64,000 nt of DNA, taken from positions 1-64,000 of the forward strand of contig JASGDY010000085.1 of NCBI GenBank assembly GCA_047606825.1, written 5' to 3'. Both the position numbers and the translations under genes were made by a program. Shown one piece after another: positions 43,306 through 52,162 of this stretch; the first letter of the stretch is position 1, and the number at the start of each line of letters is the position of its first letter. The notes below the pieces were generated by a model that worked only from the letters and a program-made list of their open reading frames with translations, searched no databases and had not been told where the DNA came from. The stretch is from Rhizosphaericola sp047606825 (lineage in GTDB: Bacteria; Bacteroidota; Bacteroidia; Chitinophagales; Chitinophagaceae).

Positions 43306-44311
43306 TTTCAAATAATTTAAGTTGCTCAGATTCAATTACAGGGTAATCCTCAGTAGAAGTTCCCATAAGGTGGGTTTTTATGTTTTTTGCTAAATGATAT
43401 GCAAAATTCGGCGCTACGGCATTGCCTATTTGCGTAAATTGATGCGTTTCAGTTCCCTGAAATTCAAACCAATCGGGAAAACTCTGAAGTCTTGCCGCTT
43501 CCCTAACTGTAATTCTCCTTCTTCTTCCGTCTTTTAGACGCACTCGGTGCATATCTCCTGTAGCACCTGCAAGATTTCTGCAAGTCAAGGCCCTGGCAGG
43601 TCTATCTAAATACAAATCTCTTGGATTTACACATTTTGACGCTTTTTCGTAATTGGCAACATATCTATCCATAGATTCCGTGAAAAATTTAGAATCTGCA
43701 TCAAATTCAAATGCCAATTTACCCAACGCCTCTCCTGCCGTAACCGTTTTGCGGATTGGGTTTGGCAATTTGATTTTTTGTTTTGAACCGACAACGATTA
43801 CGCGTTCCCTATTTTGTGGGACTTCATAGTGAACCGCATTTAACAATGCATAATCAATATAGTAGTCCAAACTTTCCAGTTCGTCTATCACCTCTTTTAA
43901 ATACCATTTATTTTTATATAACATTCCTCGAACGTTTTCAAACATAAAAACTTCAGGGTTTAGTTGTCGAATTGCAGAAAGAAAAACTGGAAAGCCATCT
44001 CTCGAATCTTTTAGTCCAAGTTGCTTTCCTCCAACGCTAAATGGTTGGCAAGGCGGGCCTCCAATTACGATGTTGGCTTTAGGATAGATTGATTCGGGCG
44101 ATAATTTTCCTGTTATACATTTTCCTAAAAGATTTTTATTATAAGTGTTTGAGGCATTTTCATCCATTTCATAACCAATGGTTTTAAATCCATTGGCTTC
44201 AAACCCAAGAGACAATCCACCGCAACCCGCAAAAAGGTCAACCACCGTTTTATCCAGATCGGTATCAACCCAAGGTTTCAATTTATTATTTATCTCTTTC
44301 CAATATTCCAT
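43280..44311 (-). CDS. DNA (cytosine-5) methyltransferase
   Basis: A 343-residue type II C5 methyltransferase with all main motifs in order: I VDLFAGCGGLSLGF (24-37), IV GGPPCQPFS (84-92, catalytic C88), VI ENVRG (125-129), VIII QNRERV, a short target-recognition region, then IX/X up to QIGNAVAP. It appears active. The recognition site cannot be read from sequence. Base composition is more AT-rich than its neighbours, and it splits an otherwise conserved block, both signs of transfer. With its nuclease reduced to a remnant it would act as an orphan methylase. Confidence 0.93.
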   Translation of the reverse strand: MEYWKEINNKLKPWVDTDLDKTVVDLFAGCGGLSLGFEANGFKTIGYEMDENASNTYNKNLLGKCITGKLSPESIYPKANIVIGGPPCQPFSVGGKQLGLKDSRDGFPVFLSAIRQLNPEVFMFENVRGMLYKNKWYLKEVIDELESLDYYIDYALLNAVHYEVPQNRERVIVVGSKQKIKLPNPIRKTVTAGEALGKLAFEFDADSKFFTESMDRYVANYEKASKCVNPRDLYLDRPARALTCRNLAGATGDMHRVRLKDGRRRRITVREAARLQSFPDWFEFQGTETHQFTQIGNAVAPNFAYHLAKNIKTHLMGTSTEDYPVIESEQLKLFENEAVSQYR

Positions 44312-44358
44312 TCGGTAAACTTACAATATTTTAAATCCTCCAACAAGCTACAGCAAAC

Positions 44359-45555
44359 CTAACCCACCATTTTCCCCACCTCACCCACTACCAGCTCCGC
44401 CACTTCTTTTTTGCTCAATACCGGCGTGGCAAGCGTTTCTCCGTCCGCAAACAGTAAAGTTACCTTATTGGAGTCGGTCCCAAAGCCCGCGCCAGTGTCC
44501 TGCATCGAGTTAAGGACAATCATGTCTGCATTTTTGGAACGCAGTTTTTTCGTGGCGTTTTCCAGTTCATTGTTGGTTTCAAGGGCAAAGCCGACGACGA
44601 TCTGGTATGCGTTTTTTGTTTTGCCCAAGGATGCCAATATATCTTTGGTTTCGTCAAGATGCAAGTCCAATCCATGCACACCGGGTTGTTTCTTTATTTT
44701 TTTGTCGGACTTTTCGGGAAGGTAAAAGTCGGCGACGGCAGCGGACAGTACCGCAATGTCCGTCTGCGGAAAATGCTGATGCACCACGTCGTACATCTCT
44801 GCGGCGGAGGTAACGTCGATGCGTTGGATGCCTTTGTATTTTGTCGCAATAGACACAGGGCCCGCAACCAACACGACTTCCGCGCCTTGCAGGTAAAAAG
44901 CCTCCGCCAAAGCAAATCCCATCTTGCCGGAAGAGTGGTTGCCGATGAAACGCACAGGGTCGATATTTTCGTATGTCGGACCGGCCGTAATCAACACTTT
45001 CCTGCCCACAAATCGACCGTCACGGAAAAAAACTTCGATTTCGGTCAGCAAATCTTCCGATTCCACCATGCGGCCTGGACCGAAAAGACCGCTTGCCAGC
45101 GCCCCCTCTTCCACATCCAATACACGGTTGCCGTATGACTGGAGCTTGGCAATATTGTTTTTTGTCGCGGGATGTTTCCACATGTCCTCGTCCATCGCGG
45201 GCGCAACCCACACGGGACAGGTCGCGGAAAGGTACGCCGCCAACAACAGGTTGTCGCACTGGCCATTGGCCATTTTGGCAATCGTATTGCAACTGGCTGG
45301 AGCAACCAACATCAGATCGGCCCAACGTCCAAGCACCACATGGTTGCTCCAAGTCGAAGCGTCGGACAATGCCTGCAAAACTTTGTTGCCCGAAAGCGTC
45401 TCCAACACCAACGGCGACACAAAGTCCGATGCGGTAACCGTCATCACTACCTTCACTTCCGCACCGGACTTTCTCAGCAAGCGGACGAGCTGGATGATTT
45501 TGTAGGCCGCGATACTGCCTGTAATACCAATCAATATTTTTTTTCCTGCTACCAT
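44359..45555 (-). CDS. coaBC: Bifunctional phosphopantothenoylcysteine decarboxylase / phosphopantothenate-cysteine ligase
   Basis: A 398-residue two-domain coenzyme A enzyme (Dfp). The CoaC part (about 1-180) has ILIGITGSIAAYKIIQLVRLL, the catalytic His in TWSNHV, and APAMDEDMW; the CoaB part has VLITAGPTYENIDPVRFIGNHSSGKMG and AAVADF. Complete. It has its own -7 box 10 bases before the ATG and lies behind a terminator after rpoZ. Confidence 0.95.
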   Translation of the reverse strand: MVAGKKILIGITGSIAAYKIIQLVRLLRKSGAEVKVVMTVTASDFVSPLVLETLSGNKVLQALSDASTWSNHVVLGRWADLMLVAPASCNTIAKMANGQCDNLLLAAYLSATCPVWVAPAMDEDMWKHPATKNNIAKLQSYGNRVLDVEEGALASGLFGPGRMVESEDLLTEIEVFFRDGRFVGRKVLITAGPTYENIDPVRFIGNHSSGKMGFALAEAFYLQGAEVVLVAGPVSIATKYKGIQRIDVTSAAEMYDVVHQHFPQTDIAVLSAAVADFYLPEKSDKKIKKQPGVHGLDLHLDETKDILASLGKTKNAYQIVVGFALETNNELENATKKLRSKNADMIVLNSMQDTGAGFGTDSNKVTLLFADGETLATPVLSKKEVAELVVGEVGKMVG

Positions 45556-45565
45556 AATGCAAAGT

Positions 45566-45573
45566 CAAAAGTA
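45566..45573 (-). promoter_or_regulatory. -7 box for coaBC
   Basis: Minus-strand TACTTTTG ending 10 nt before the coaBC ATG. Confidence 0.6.
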
Positions 45574-45702
45574 AAATAGGTCTCGTGCTTTTTATACCTT
45601 GGGGAGTATACGTAAAAGACAAAAATAGAAAATGCCGGGACGAATGCCCGTATTCGATCGTCAGATTTTGTATCTATACTTTTTTTCATAAAAACAAGAA
45701 AA

Positions 45703-45726
45703 GCCACCGCACGATTGTGAGGTGGC
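45703..45726 (-). terminator. Hairpin after rpoZ
   Basis: GCCACCGCAC/GTGAGGTGGC stem with a GATT loop and T-rich tail on the minus strand. It separates bamD-rpoZ from coaBC. Confidence 0.7.
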
Positions 45727-45765
45727 AATTATATGTAAAACCGTAACATCCGAACCGGCGAAAGC

Positions 45766-46110
45766 CTATCGGAACAAGTCCTCGTCCTCGTTCTTACGGA
45801 AGTAGATTTTGTCCTCTAAGAACTCCTGTATGGACAGCAACGCGGGGTTGGGCATACGTTCGTAGGCACGGGAGATTTCAATCTGTTCCTTGTTTTCGTG
45901 TACTTCTTCCAGGCTGTCGGTATGCGAGGCAAACTCGTCCAGTTTGCTGTGGAGTTCTTCCTTCAGCGCGATGTTGATCTGGCTGGCCCTCTTGGACATA
46001 ATCGCTATGGATTCATAGAGATTTCCTGTTTCTTCCTTGATAGCCACCAGGCTGCGCGTCTGTATGACGGTCGGGGTATTAGGACTTATTTGCTTCCTTA
46101 GCTTGCTCAT
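45766..46110 (-). CDS. rpoZ: RNA polymerase omega-like subunit
   Basis: A 114-residue protein of the Bacteroidota omega type. The core GNLYESIAIMSKRASQINIALKEELHSKLDEFA (about 29-61) matches the omega pattern in which the ..YE.vai.skRA.qi segment contacts beta-prime; the C-terminus is acidic. It helps assemble RNA polymerase. The gene overlaps the bamD 3' end by 32 bases. Confidence 0.85.
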   Translation of the reverse strand: MSKLRKQISPNTPTVIQTRSLVAIKEETGNLYESIAIMSKRASQINIALKEELHSKLDEFASHTDSLEEVHENKEQIEISRAYERMPNPALLSIQEFLEDKIYFRKNEDEDLFR

Positions 46111-46912
46111 CTTTTATCGTTTTTATCGCGTTATCTGATAATTTTTGGTACTCCTTTACCTTGTCTATCAAAGGACTGTTGGCAAATCGGTTTTCAAAAT
46201 CGTCACATTCGGATTTCACCGTGTTGAAACGTTCCAGTTGGTGTTCCGGTAAGCTCATTTTGGCATAGTGGTACATAGATTCCACACTGTACAGCAGGTA
46301 TTTGTCCGTGTATATGGATTCGGGATAGTCGTCCATCAGCAACTGAAACGTGACGTGGGCCGACTTGTAAATACCCATGTCATAGTATAGTTTGCAGCTG
46401 AGAAATTCCTTTTCCTCCAGTTTGGACATACAGGCTTTGATATAGTCGTTGGCCTGCGCCACTCGGGAAGAATTGGGGTACGTATTGACAAATTCCTGAT
46501 AGGTCGCCATCGCCTTCTGCGTGGGCGTCTGGTCCAACTCTGCCCTGGGCGACTGTTTATAAAAACAGAAAGCCCTGTAGAACGAAATCTCCTCCATATA
46601 CTGCGAAGTGGGGAAATTGTCCGTGAAAGTCTTGAACAACTGCTCTGCATTCATGTAATCTTTCTGATAAAAAGCACAATAGGCATAGCGATAGTACATC
46701 GTTTCATAACGCGGCGTATTGCGCATATAGGACATGATATTGTCGTACAACTGTTGGGCCTTACTCCACTGCTTTTTGTCATAAAACTGGTTGGCTGTCT
46801 TATACTTCAACTCGTTGTTGGAGCTTTTGAGCAGCTTGGTGTACTTACCTGCGCACGAACAAAAGAGTATCGCCAAAAGAGAAAGTCGAACAATGATTTT
46901 CATCAGATTCAT
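46079..46912 (-). CDS. bamD: Outer membrane assembly lipoprotein BamD
   Basis: A 277-residue lipoprotein (lipobox LFCSC, Cys about 20) with TPR-like repeats across about 30-245 (YDKKQWSKAQQLYDNIMSY; YYRYAYCAFYQKDYMNAEQLFKTF; AMATYQEFVNTYPNSSRVAQAN). It is part of the BAM complex that inserts beta-barrel proteins into the outer membrane. Complete. First gene of the bamD-rpoZ pair. Confidence 0.9.
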   Translation of the reverse strand: MNLMKIIVRLSLLAILFCSCAGKYTKLLKSSNNELKYKTANQFYDKKQWSKAQQLYDNIMSYMRNTPRYETMYYRYAYCAFYQKDYMNAEQLFKTFTDNFPTSQYMEEISFYRAFCFYKQSPRAELDQTPTQKAMATYQEFVNTYPNSSRVAQANDYIKACMSKLEEKEFLSCKLYYDMGIYKSAHVTFQLLMDDYPESIYTDKYLLYSVESMYHYAKMSLPEHQLERFNTVKSECDDFENRFANSPLIDKVKEYQKLSDNAIKTIKDEQAKEANKS

Positions 46913-46925
46913 TTCGTAAAGAGGG

Positions 46926-46933
46926 CAAAATTA
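46926..46933 (-). promoter_or_regulatory. -7 box for bamD-rpoZ
   Basis: Minus-strand TAATTTTG followed by CCCTC, ending 13 nt before the bamD ATG. Confidence 0.6.
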
Positions 46934-47073
46934 CATTTAATCCGGCAATATAGAAAGGAGAATTTTCGATTTGGGTGTCGGGACGTTAATATTTCCATAA
47001 ATATCGACAGGCAACGTCGTCGGGCATCAATTTTTCTATCCAATTTTTTGGACGATTCCCGTAAATGGATTCG

Positions 47074-47081
47074 TAGTTTTG
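47074..47081 (+). promoter_or_regulatory. -7 box for lolA
   Basis: TAGTTTTG ending 18 nt before the lolA ATG. Confidence 0.55.
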
Positions 47082-47099
47082 TACCGAAAAGATATACAG

Positions 47100-47732
47100 A
47101 TGAAAAAAATATACGCGTTACTGGTCACTGCTTTTGCTTTTTTTCAGATTTCCTGGGCGCAAAAAGACCCAGCCGCCAAAGCCGTGCTGGACAGGGTAAG
47201 CTCCAATATCAAAAACTCGAAAGGCGCGACCGCCAATTTTTCCTACGCCGTCAAAAACCGAAAAGGCGAATCCCAGGGCGCAGCCCAGGGCAAGCTCGTC
47301 GTCAGCGGCAACAGATACCACATCACGCAGGGCGACAACGAAATCATCAGCAACGGCGCAACCCTGTGGAACTACGATCAAAGTGCCAACGAAGTCAATG
47401 TCTCTACGCCGTCTGCCTCAGGCGCGGGCATCAATCCCGACAAGCTGTTGACGGGCTCGTTTTCGGCTACGGACTTCAACTACAAACTGGTTTCGCAGTC
47501 CGGCGGGCAATGCCATATATTGCTGACACCCACCGATCTCCGCAAAAATTTCAAGCAGATCGACCTCTACGTGGACAAGTCCAGAAACATGATATCCAAG
47601 GCATCCGTCCTCGACAAGAGCGGCAACACAACTTTTTTCCAACTGTCCAACATCAAAACCAATGTCGCCGTCGACGCGTCACAGTTTGAATTTAACAAAG
47701 CCGCACATCCGGGTGTGGAAGTAATTGACTAA
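47100..47732 (+). CDS. lolA: Outer membrane lipoprotein carrier LolA
   Basis: A 210-residue periplasmic chaperone that carries lipoproteins to the outer membrane. Signal peptide about 1-20 (ISWAQ), then a LolA-type half-barrel (KGATANFSYAVKNRKGESQGAAQGKLVVSGNRYHI; TLWNYDQSANEVNVSTP; NMISKASVLDKSGNTTFFQLSNIKTNVAVDASQFEFN). The ATG at 47100 opens the signal sequence; the in-frame ATG 21 bases upstream overlaps the expected transcript start. Confidence 0.88.
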   Translation: MKKIYALLVTAFAFFQISWAQKDPAAKAVLDRVSSNIKNSKGATANFSYAVKNRKGESQGAAQGKLVVSGNRYHITQGDNEIISNGATLWNYDQSANEVNVSTPSASGAGINPDKLLTGSFSATDFNYKLVSQSGGQCHILLTPTDLRKNFKQIDLYVDKSRNMISKASVLDKSGNTTFFQLSNIKTNVAVDASQFEFNKAAHPGVEVID

Positions 47733-48178
47733 AAAAATCAAAACTAGAAACACGGCGGCGTTTTCAATCCTATTGGCCGGTAAGGGCTACTACCGATAAA
47801 CAGCATTACCGATGACACGAATCGGGGATTGGAACTTACTATATTGAATGGCTGCGATGTTTCAACGCTTCATTCACATCAATAAGGAACCCTCATTGAC
47901 ATACTTGACACACATACACCCGCGGGCAGGGATACAATTCGGGCTTTGCGTATCCCGGGAGCCTTTCTTTTTCACCCTACCCACCGCTAAAGCAGTGGAC
48001 AACCCAACAAACATTTGCACATCTCGTTGCATCTTTTTACCTTTAGACGTGCAAACGCAGGCTATTTGAGAATCGATAGCGATTTATACCATACGCCAAC
48101 ACATTTACAACGATTGACCGCATGCCTGCAAAACCGTATTGTTGACAAGGCAACGTTTCCCGTGCCTACCAAAAACAG
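47733..48178. other. Intergenic region before gluconokinase
   Basis: About 445 bases with no supported gene. It holds a REP-like hairpin (47980-47999). A TACCTTTA at about 48038 could be a weak -7 box for the kinase, giving a leader of roughly 130 nt. Confidence 0.5.
47980..47999. repeat. REP-like hairpin
   Basis: CCACCGCT and AGCAGTGG with an AA loop, one mismatch. The flanking CACCCTACCC resembles REP sequences linked to IS200-like transposases, but no transposase gene is in the window. Confidence 0.45.
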
Positions 48179-48703
48179 ATGAATATGAACCGCAAATGCA
48201 TCATTGTCATGGGGGTCTCCTCCAGTGGGAAGTCTACCATCGGCGCTACGCTGGCAGAACAGCTCAATTACGTTTTTGTCGATGGCGACAACCTCCAACC
48301 CAAATCCAACCTCGAAAAGATGACAAAAAAAATCCCACTGACCGAGGAAGATCGTGCGCAGTGGATGTCCAAAATATGCACGACGGTTATGGAACAAAAC
48401 GCCACGGGCGAGGACTGTGTCGTCGCCTGTGGCGCCATCAAGAAAAAATACCGCAGCATCCTGCGGGGCTGTATCACCAACGCCAAATTTGTCTATCTGC
48501 AAGCCGACCTCGACACGCTCATCAAAAGAAACGCCAACCGTAAACACCACTGGCTCTCTTCCGAACTCCTACGAAGCCAGTTTGCCGCACTGCAAGAACC
48601 CGACAAGGAAGAAAAAGACGTATTTACCGTTCCCATCAGCGACGAAGTGGGTACTACGGTCAACCATATATTGCGGCACCTCAAGCATCCCACGATGGCG
48701 TGA
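48179..48703 (+). CDS. gntK: Gluconokinase
   Basis: A 174-residue P-loop kinase that phosphorylates gluconate to 6-phosphogluconate. Walker A is GVSSSGKST near 12-20, followed by FVDGDNLQPKSNLEKMTKKIPLTEEDR, typical for GntK; the RKHHWLSSELLRSQFAALQEPD segment matches the family's HF.. SLLDSQFATLE block. No gluconate permease or regulator is beside it. The fructuronate-mannonate genes 2.5 kb away lead to the same area of sugar-acid metabolism but are not an operon with it. Confidence 0.87.
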   Translation: MNMNRKCIIVMGVSSSGKSTIGATLAEQLNYVFVDGDNLQPKSNLEKMTKKIPLTEEDRAQWMSKICTTVMEQNATGEDCVVACGAIKKKYRSILRGCITNAKFVYLQADLDTLIKRNANRKHHWLSSELLRSQFAALQEPDKEEKDVFTVPISDEVGTTVNHILRHLKHPTMA

Positions 48704-48896
48704 GCAACAGTCGTCAGCAGCCAGTCGCGGATATTATGATTTCAATCAAGTGTTGGCTGTTGTCAGCCTAAAAACAGATAATGTGGATGGTTTTGTGTCA
48801 AGCATCAGGCAATCAGCGTTAAGTACTTTTCACTTTCGACTTAACCATTGCTGGCGATTGACCGCTGACGACTGACTACTTTTCCATTATTTCTCC
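48704..48896. repeat. Inverted CAGTCGTCAGC motif around a short gap
   Basis: CAGTCGTCAGC at 48708-48718 has its exact complement GCTGACGACTG at 48864-48874, with further weak similarity in between. Short Bacteroidota intergenic repeats of this look are common; it could form a long-range stem between gntK and nusB. Confidence 0.45.
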
Positions 48897-48904
48897 TACC
48901 TTTG
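48897..48904 (+). promoter_or_regulatory. -7 box for nusB
   Basis: TACCTTTG followed by CCGCC, ending 23 nt before the ATG. Confidence 0.65.
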
Positions 48905-48927
48905 CCGCCCTAAAAGCTCTTTTATAC

Positions 48928-49854
48928 ATGATAAGCAGAAGAAGTGTACGTATCAAGACAATGCAGGTACTTTATTCCATCGACAGCATCGACGATGGGG
49001 CTGACAAAAAAATTCCCGTTAGGTCTCTGAACAAGTTGCTGGACAATACCCGCGAATTGATGACCTATTTGTTGTATTTCCTTACAGAAGTGAGCCGTTA
49101 TGCGGAAGTGGACGCGGCATACCGCGCCTCAAAAAATCTCAAGTCCTCCGAAGACCACAACGTCAACATCAAACTCGCCGGCAACGAAATCGTTTGGAAA
49201 CTGCTGGAAAATACGTCTTTCAAGTCTGCGGTCGAACAGTACAGGCCCAACCTCAACGAGGAAGGTCGTGAGCTTATCAAAAAAACTTACCAAAAACTCG
49301 TCGCCACGCCAGAATACCTTGCCTACATCGCCGAAGATGGACGCACCAAGAAAGAAGAAATCGCCATTCTGGAATTTATTTTCTCCGACCTGATGTTTAC
49401 CGACGACGACTTTCTGGAGTTTGTCGACGAAAATTTCCCATCTTTCAGGGACGACGCGGAATTGCTCAACAAGCTCGTCAACGGCATCCTCCACAAACCA
49501 CAAAGTCTGAAGCTTTCCGAAGCATTGACCAAGGAAACACAGGAATATGCCGACTCACTCCTGAAAACCGTTTTGGACAAAAAATCCTACCTGTCCGAAA
49601 TCATCAAACCCAAGCTCCGCAACTGGGACGCAGAACGTATAGCACACATCGACATGATATTGTTGGAAATGGGCGTCACCGAGCTGTTGTACTTTGAAAC
49701 CATCCCACCCAAAGTCACCATCAACGAATATATAGACATCGCCAAGGAATACAGTACGGAACAGAGTGGGCAGTTTGTCAACGGAATTTTGGACGGAATC
49801 CGCAAAGATTTGGAATCTTCCAATAAATTGCACAAAATTGAGTTCAGGAAATAA
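48928..49854 (+). CDS. nusB: Transcription antitermination factor NusB
   Basis: A 308-residue NusB of the long Bacteroidota type (about twice the usual length), with the N-terminal MISRRSVRIKTMQVLYS segment and the C-terminal helical core (IDMILLEMGVTELLYFETIPPKVTINEYIDIAKEYSTEQSGQFVNGILD). With NusE it binds boxA RNA in rRNA leaders. The DUF1573 and yajC genes follow on the same strand, an arrangement often seen in this phylum. Confidence 0.92.
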   Translation: MISRRSVRIKTMQVLYSIDSIDDGADKKIPVRSLNKLLDNTRELMTYLLYFLTEVSRYAEVDAAYRASKNLKSSEDHNVNIKLAGNEIVWKLLENTSFKSAVEQYRPNLNEEGRELIKKTYQKLVATPEYLAYIAEDGRTKKEEIAILEFIFSDLMFTDDDFLEFVDENFPSFRDDAELLNKLVNGILHKPQSLKLSEALTKETQEYADSLLKTVLDKKSYLSEIIKPKLRNWDAERIAHIDMILLEMGVTELLYFETIPPKVTINEYIDIAKEYSTEQSGQFVNGILDGIRKDLESSNKLHKIEFRK

Positions 49855-49910
49855 ATAAAAAAGTATAACGAATTTCATCATATTTGTCCATCATTTCAAA
49901 AATAACAGAT

Positions 49911-50363
49911 ATGCGTATCAAGCACTATATCACCGGCACGATACTCTTTGCTGCCATAGCGTCGGCAAGCTGCAAGAACAACACGGCTAAGCACAAGAAG
50001 CAGCAAGACCCCAATCTGGTGATGAAAGACACGGCGGCATACACCCAAGTACAATTTGTCGATTCCGCGCAAAGCTTTGGAACTGTCACCAAAGGCGAAC
50101 AGGTCAAGCTCAAATACACCGTCCGCAACACCGGCGACTATCCGCTCTATATCTCCAACGTGCAGCCGAGCTGCGGCTGTACCGTTGCCGACTATACCAA
50201 AGAACCGATATTGCCAGGAAAGGACGGGTATATCAACGCTACTTTTGATTCCAACCACGGTGCGGCGGGTACCGTACACAAAAGCATCATCGTAACGACC
50301 AATACCAAAAACAACCCCAACTTTGTCCTCTCATTTGAAGGCAACATCGTTGATAAAAAATGA
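49911..50363 (+). CDS. DUF1573 lipoprotein
   Basis: A 150-residue lipoprotein (signal ending ASASC, Cys about 20). The DUF1573 domain (about 45-150) is an Ig-like strand bundle with the hallmark YTVRNTGDYPLYISNVQPSCGCTVADYTKEPILPG-type region, here containing the conserved CGC. Function unknown, periplasmic. The ATG at 49911 is chosen as it opens the signal; one 27 bases upstream is possible. Confidence 0.85.
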   Translation: MRIKHYITGTILFAAIASASCKNNTAKHKKQQDPNLVMKDTAAYTQVQFVDSAQSFGTVTKGEQVKLKYTVRNTGDYPLYISNVQPSCGCTVADYTKEPILPGKDGYINATFDSNHGAAGTVHKSIIVTTNTKNNPNFVLSFEGNIVDKK

Positions 50364-50465
50364 ACAATAATTAAAATAATTAAAAACGGCGTAAGACTAG
50401 GTACAAAACGGTAATCCCGCATACCTCACGCCTCAAACCTTTTTCAATAAACAACATAATCTCTA

Positions 50466-50825
50466 ATGACAGCAATCAACACAGTAATCGCAATGGCTGC
50501 ACCAGGCGGCGGCCAAGGACAGGGTGGCGGCTCCTTCCAGTTAATCATCATGGTAGGTATCGTCCTGGTTTTCTGGCTTTTCATGATCCGTCCGCAACAG
50601 AAGAAGGCAAAGGAACAGAAAAACTTCATCGACAATATCCAGAAAGGTGACAAGGTAGTAACCATCGCGGGTATCCATGGCACCATCAACAGAGTCAACG
50701 AAGACGGCACCTTCCAGTTGGAAGTCAGCCCTGGCAGCTATATCAAAATCGAAAAAAGTGCCATCAGTACGGAATGGTCTCTGGCATTGAAGAAAAACAC
50801 GGCTGCCGCCACTACCGAAAAATAG
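50466..50825 (+). CDS. yajC: Preprotein translocase subunit YajC
   Basis: A 119-residue single-span membrane protein associated with SecDF. A Gly-rich N-terminus precedes one helix (about 24-42, IIMVGIVLVFWLFMIRPQQKKAKE), then a conserved ..DNIQKGDKVVTIAGIHGTI.. soluble part. Typical length. A strong terminator follows, so it ends the nusB-DUF1573-yajC run. Confidence 0.94.
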   Translation: MTAINTVIAMAAPGGGQGQGGGSFQLIIMVGIVLVFWLFMIRPQQKKAKEQKNFIDNIQKGDKVVTIAGIHGTINRVNEDGTFQLEVSPGSYIKIEKSAISTEWSLALKKNTAAATTEK

Positions 50826-51181
50826 TAGGATACGACCGATTTTTTACTGTCCCATCTCGTCGAGATGGGATTTTTTGTGTTGCTGTAATGTCACCATACC
50901 GTAAGTTGCATAAAGATGTACATATAAATATCTCCGCACAGATTTTTTGGCCGGCGGGAGAAACCTCATAGTACACATTCCAATGACCTCACACAGGCAC
51001 TGAAACGGCAGGATTATCTGTTGAAACCACGATTGCTGCTTATATTCAACCTTTGATTAGCATAATTCATCGAGACCTTGCTTCCGGGTTTTCCAAATTC
51101 CCGCCCATGCTCTAAATTCTAAATGCTCAAATCCACTTAATCTGTATCTTAGCGGGACAGATTGTACAGAAAAAAATTAAA
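50826..51181. other. Intergenic region before the fructuronate reductase gene
   Basis: About 355 bases: terminator at the left, then no gene. A CTCCGCACAG at 50932-50941 is shared with the palindrome at 15480-15664 and may be a worn piece of that family. TATCTTAG at about 51146 is one mismatch from a -7 box for the next gene. Confidence 0.45.
50851..50876 (+). terminator. Terminator of yajC
   Basis: CCCATCTC/GAGATGGG, 8-bp perfect stem with a GTC loop, followed by six Ts. Confidence 0.92.
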
Positions 51182-52000
51182 ATGCAACAACCATTTTCTC
51201 TTTCCGGAAAAACGATCGTCGTTACGGGCGGCACAGGCGTACTCGGTTATACATTCAACAAAGCGATTGCGGCGGCAGGTGCCAATGTCGTCATCGTCGG
51301 ACGCAACAAACAAAAAGCAGAAGAACGTGCACACGAAATATCCAGCAACGGCGGCAACGCCATCGGGCTAGCCGTGGACGTAACCAAACTGGATGAACTC
51401 GAAGCTGCGAAAACAACCATATTGTCGCATTTTCCAAACATCGACGGACTTGTCAATGCTGCGGGCGGCAATATGTCAGGCGCGATCGTACAGCCTAGCG
51501 GGGATATTTTTGAACTTGACATACAGGCATTGAAAGACGTCATGGACCTGAATCTTTTTGGAACCATATTGCCGACGCAGGTATTTGGGAAAGCCATGTT
51601 GACCAACAATAAAAAAGGTTCGATTGTCAACATCTCCTCGGTATCGGCACACAAGGCGTTGACAAGGGTTTTGGGTTACAGCCTCGCCAAGTCAGCCATC
51701 GAAAGCTATACCAAATGGTTTGCCGTAGAATCCGCCAAACGTTACCGAGACCGACTACGCTTCAACGCAATCGTACCGGGCTTTTTCCTGACCGAACAAA
51801 ACCGCACATTACTCACCAACGAGGACGGCAGCCTGACATCACGGGGACAGGACATCAACCGACAAACACCATTCAACCGTTTTGGACAACCGGAGGAGCT
51901 TTCCGGTGCGTTGGTTTGGTTGCTGAGCGATGCGTCAGCATTTGTCAACGGCACTTCGATTATCGTGGACGGTGGTTTCTTGGCGAACAGTGGCGTTTAG
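51182..52000 (+). CDS. uxuB: SDR-type D-mannonate (fructuronate) oxidoreductase
   Basis: A 272-residue short-chain dehydrogenase. The NAD(P) loop is TGGTGVLGYTF (near 15-25), NAAGG follows, and the catalytic Ser-Tyr-Lys set is visible in NISSVSAHKA..GYSLAKSA. Its position right before mannonate dehydratase points to D-fructuronate reduction to D-mannonate; the SDR type replaces the long-chain UxuB of E. coli. The symbol is used for function, based on context. A 64-base palindrome separates it from uxuA. Confidence 0.82.
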   Translation: MQQPFSLSGKTIVVTGGTGVLGYTFNKAIAAAGANVVIVGRNKQKAEERAHEISSNGGNAIGLAVDVTKLDELEAAKTTILSHFPNIDGLVNAAGGNMSGAIVQPSGDIFELDIQALKDVMDLNLFGTILPTQVFGKAMLTNNKKGSIVNISSVSAHKALTRVLGYSLAKSAIESYTKWFAVESAKRYRDRLRFNAIVPGFFLTEQNRTLLTNEDGSLTSRGQDINRQTPFNRFGQPEELSGALVWLLSDASAFVNGTSIIVDGGFLANSGV

Positions 52001-52080
52001 GAAAAGTAAAAACGCTTCGTTCAAGAGCTGTTCTTTATGCAATGCCTTTTTATAATCCAAATCATATTTCACTAAAAATA

Positions 52081-52160
52081 GAAATGTACAATGGAAAAAA
52101 TGAACACGTATGCCGTCATTCCCGCCTTCGCGGGAATGACGGCATACGTGTTCATTTTTA
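52081..52160. repeat. Perfect 30-bp-arm hairpin, GTCATTCCCGC family
   Basis: Arms at 52096-52125 and 52130-52159 are exact complements around a CTTC loop. The 5' flank ATGTACAATGG and the TGAACAC start tie it to the elements at 13877 and 15480. It lies between the uxuB-like and uxuA genes and could stop or stabilise transcripts there. Confidence 0.92.
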
Positions 52161-52162
52161 CT

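Noticed and set aside
47848..48069. Plus-strand 73-codon frame before gluconokinase
   Set aside because: It spans a REP-like hairpin and shows no protein-like pattern; no promoter nearby.
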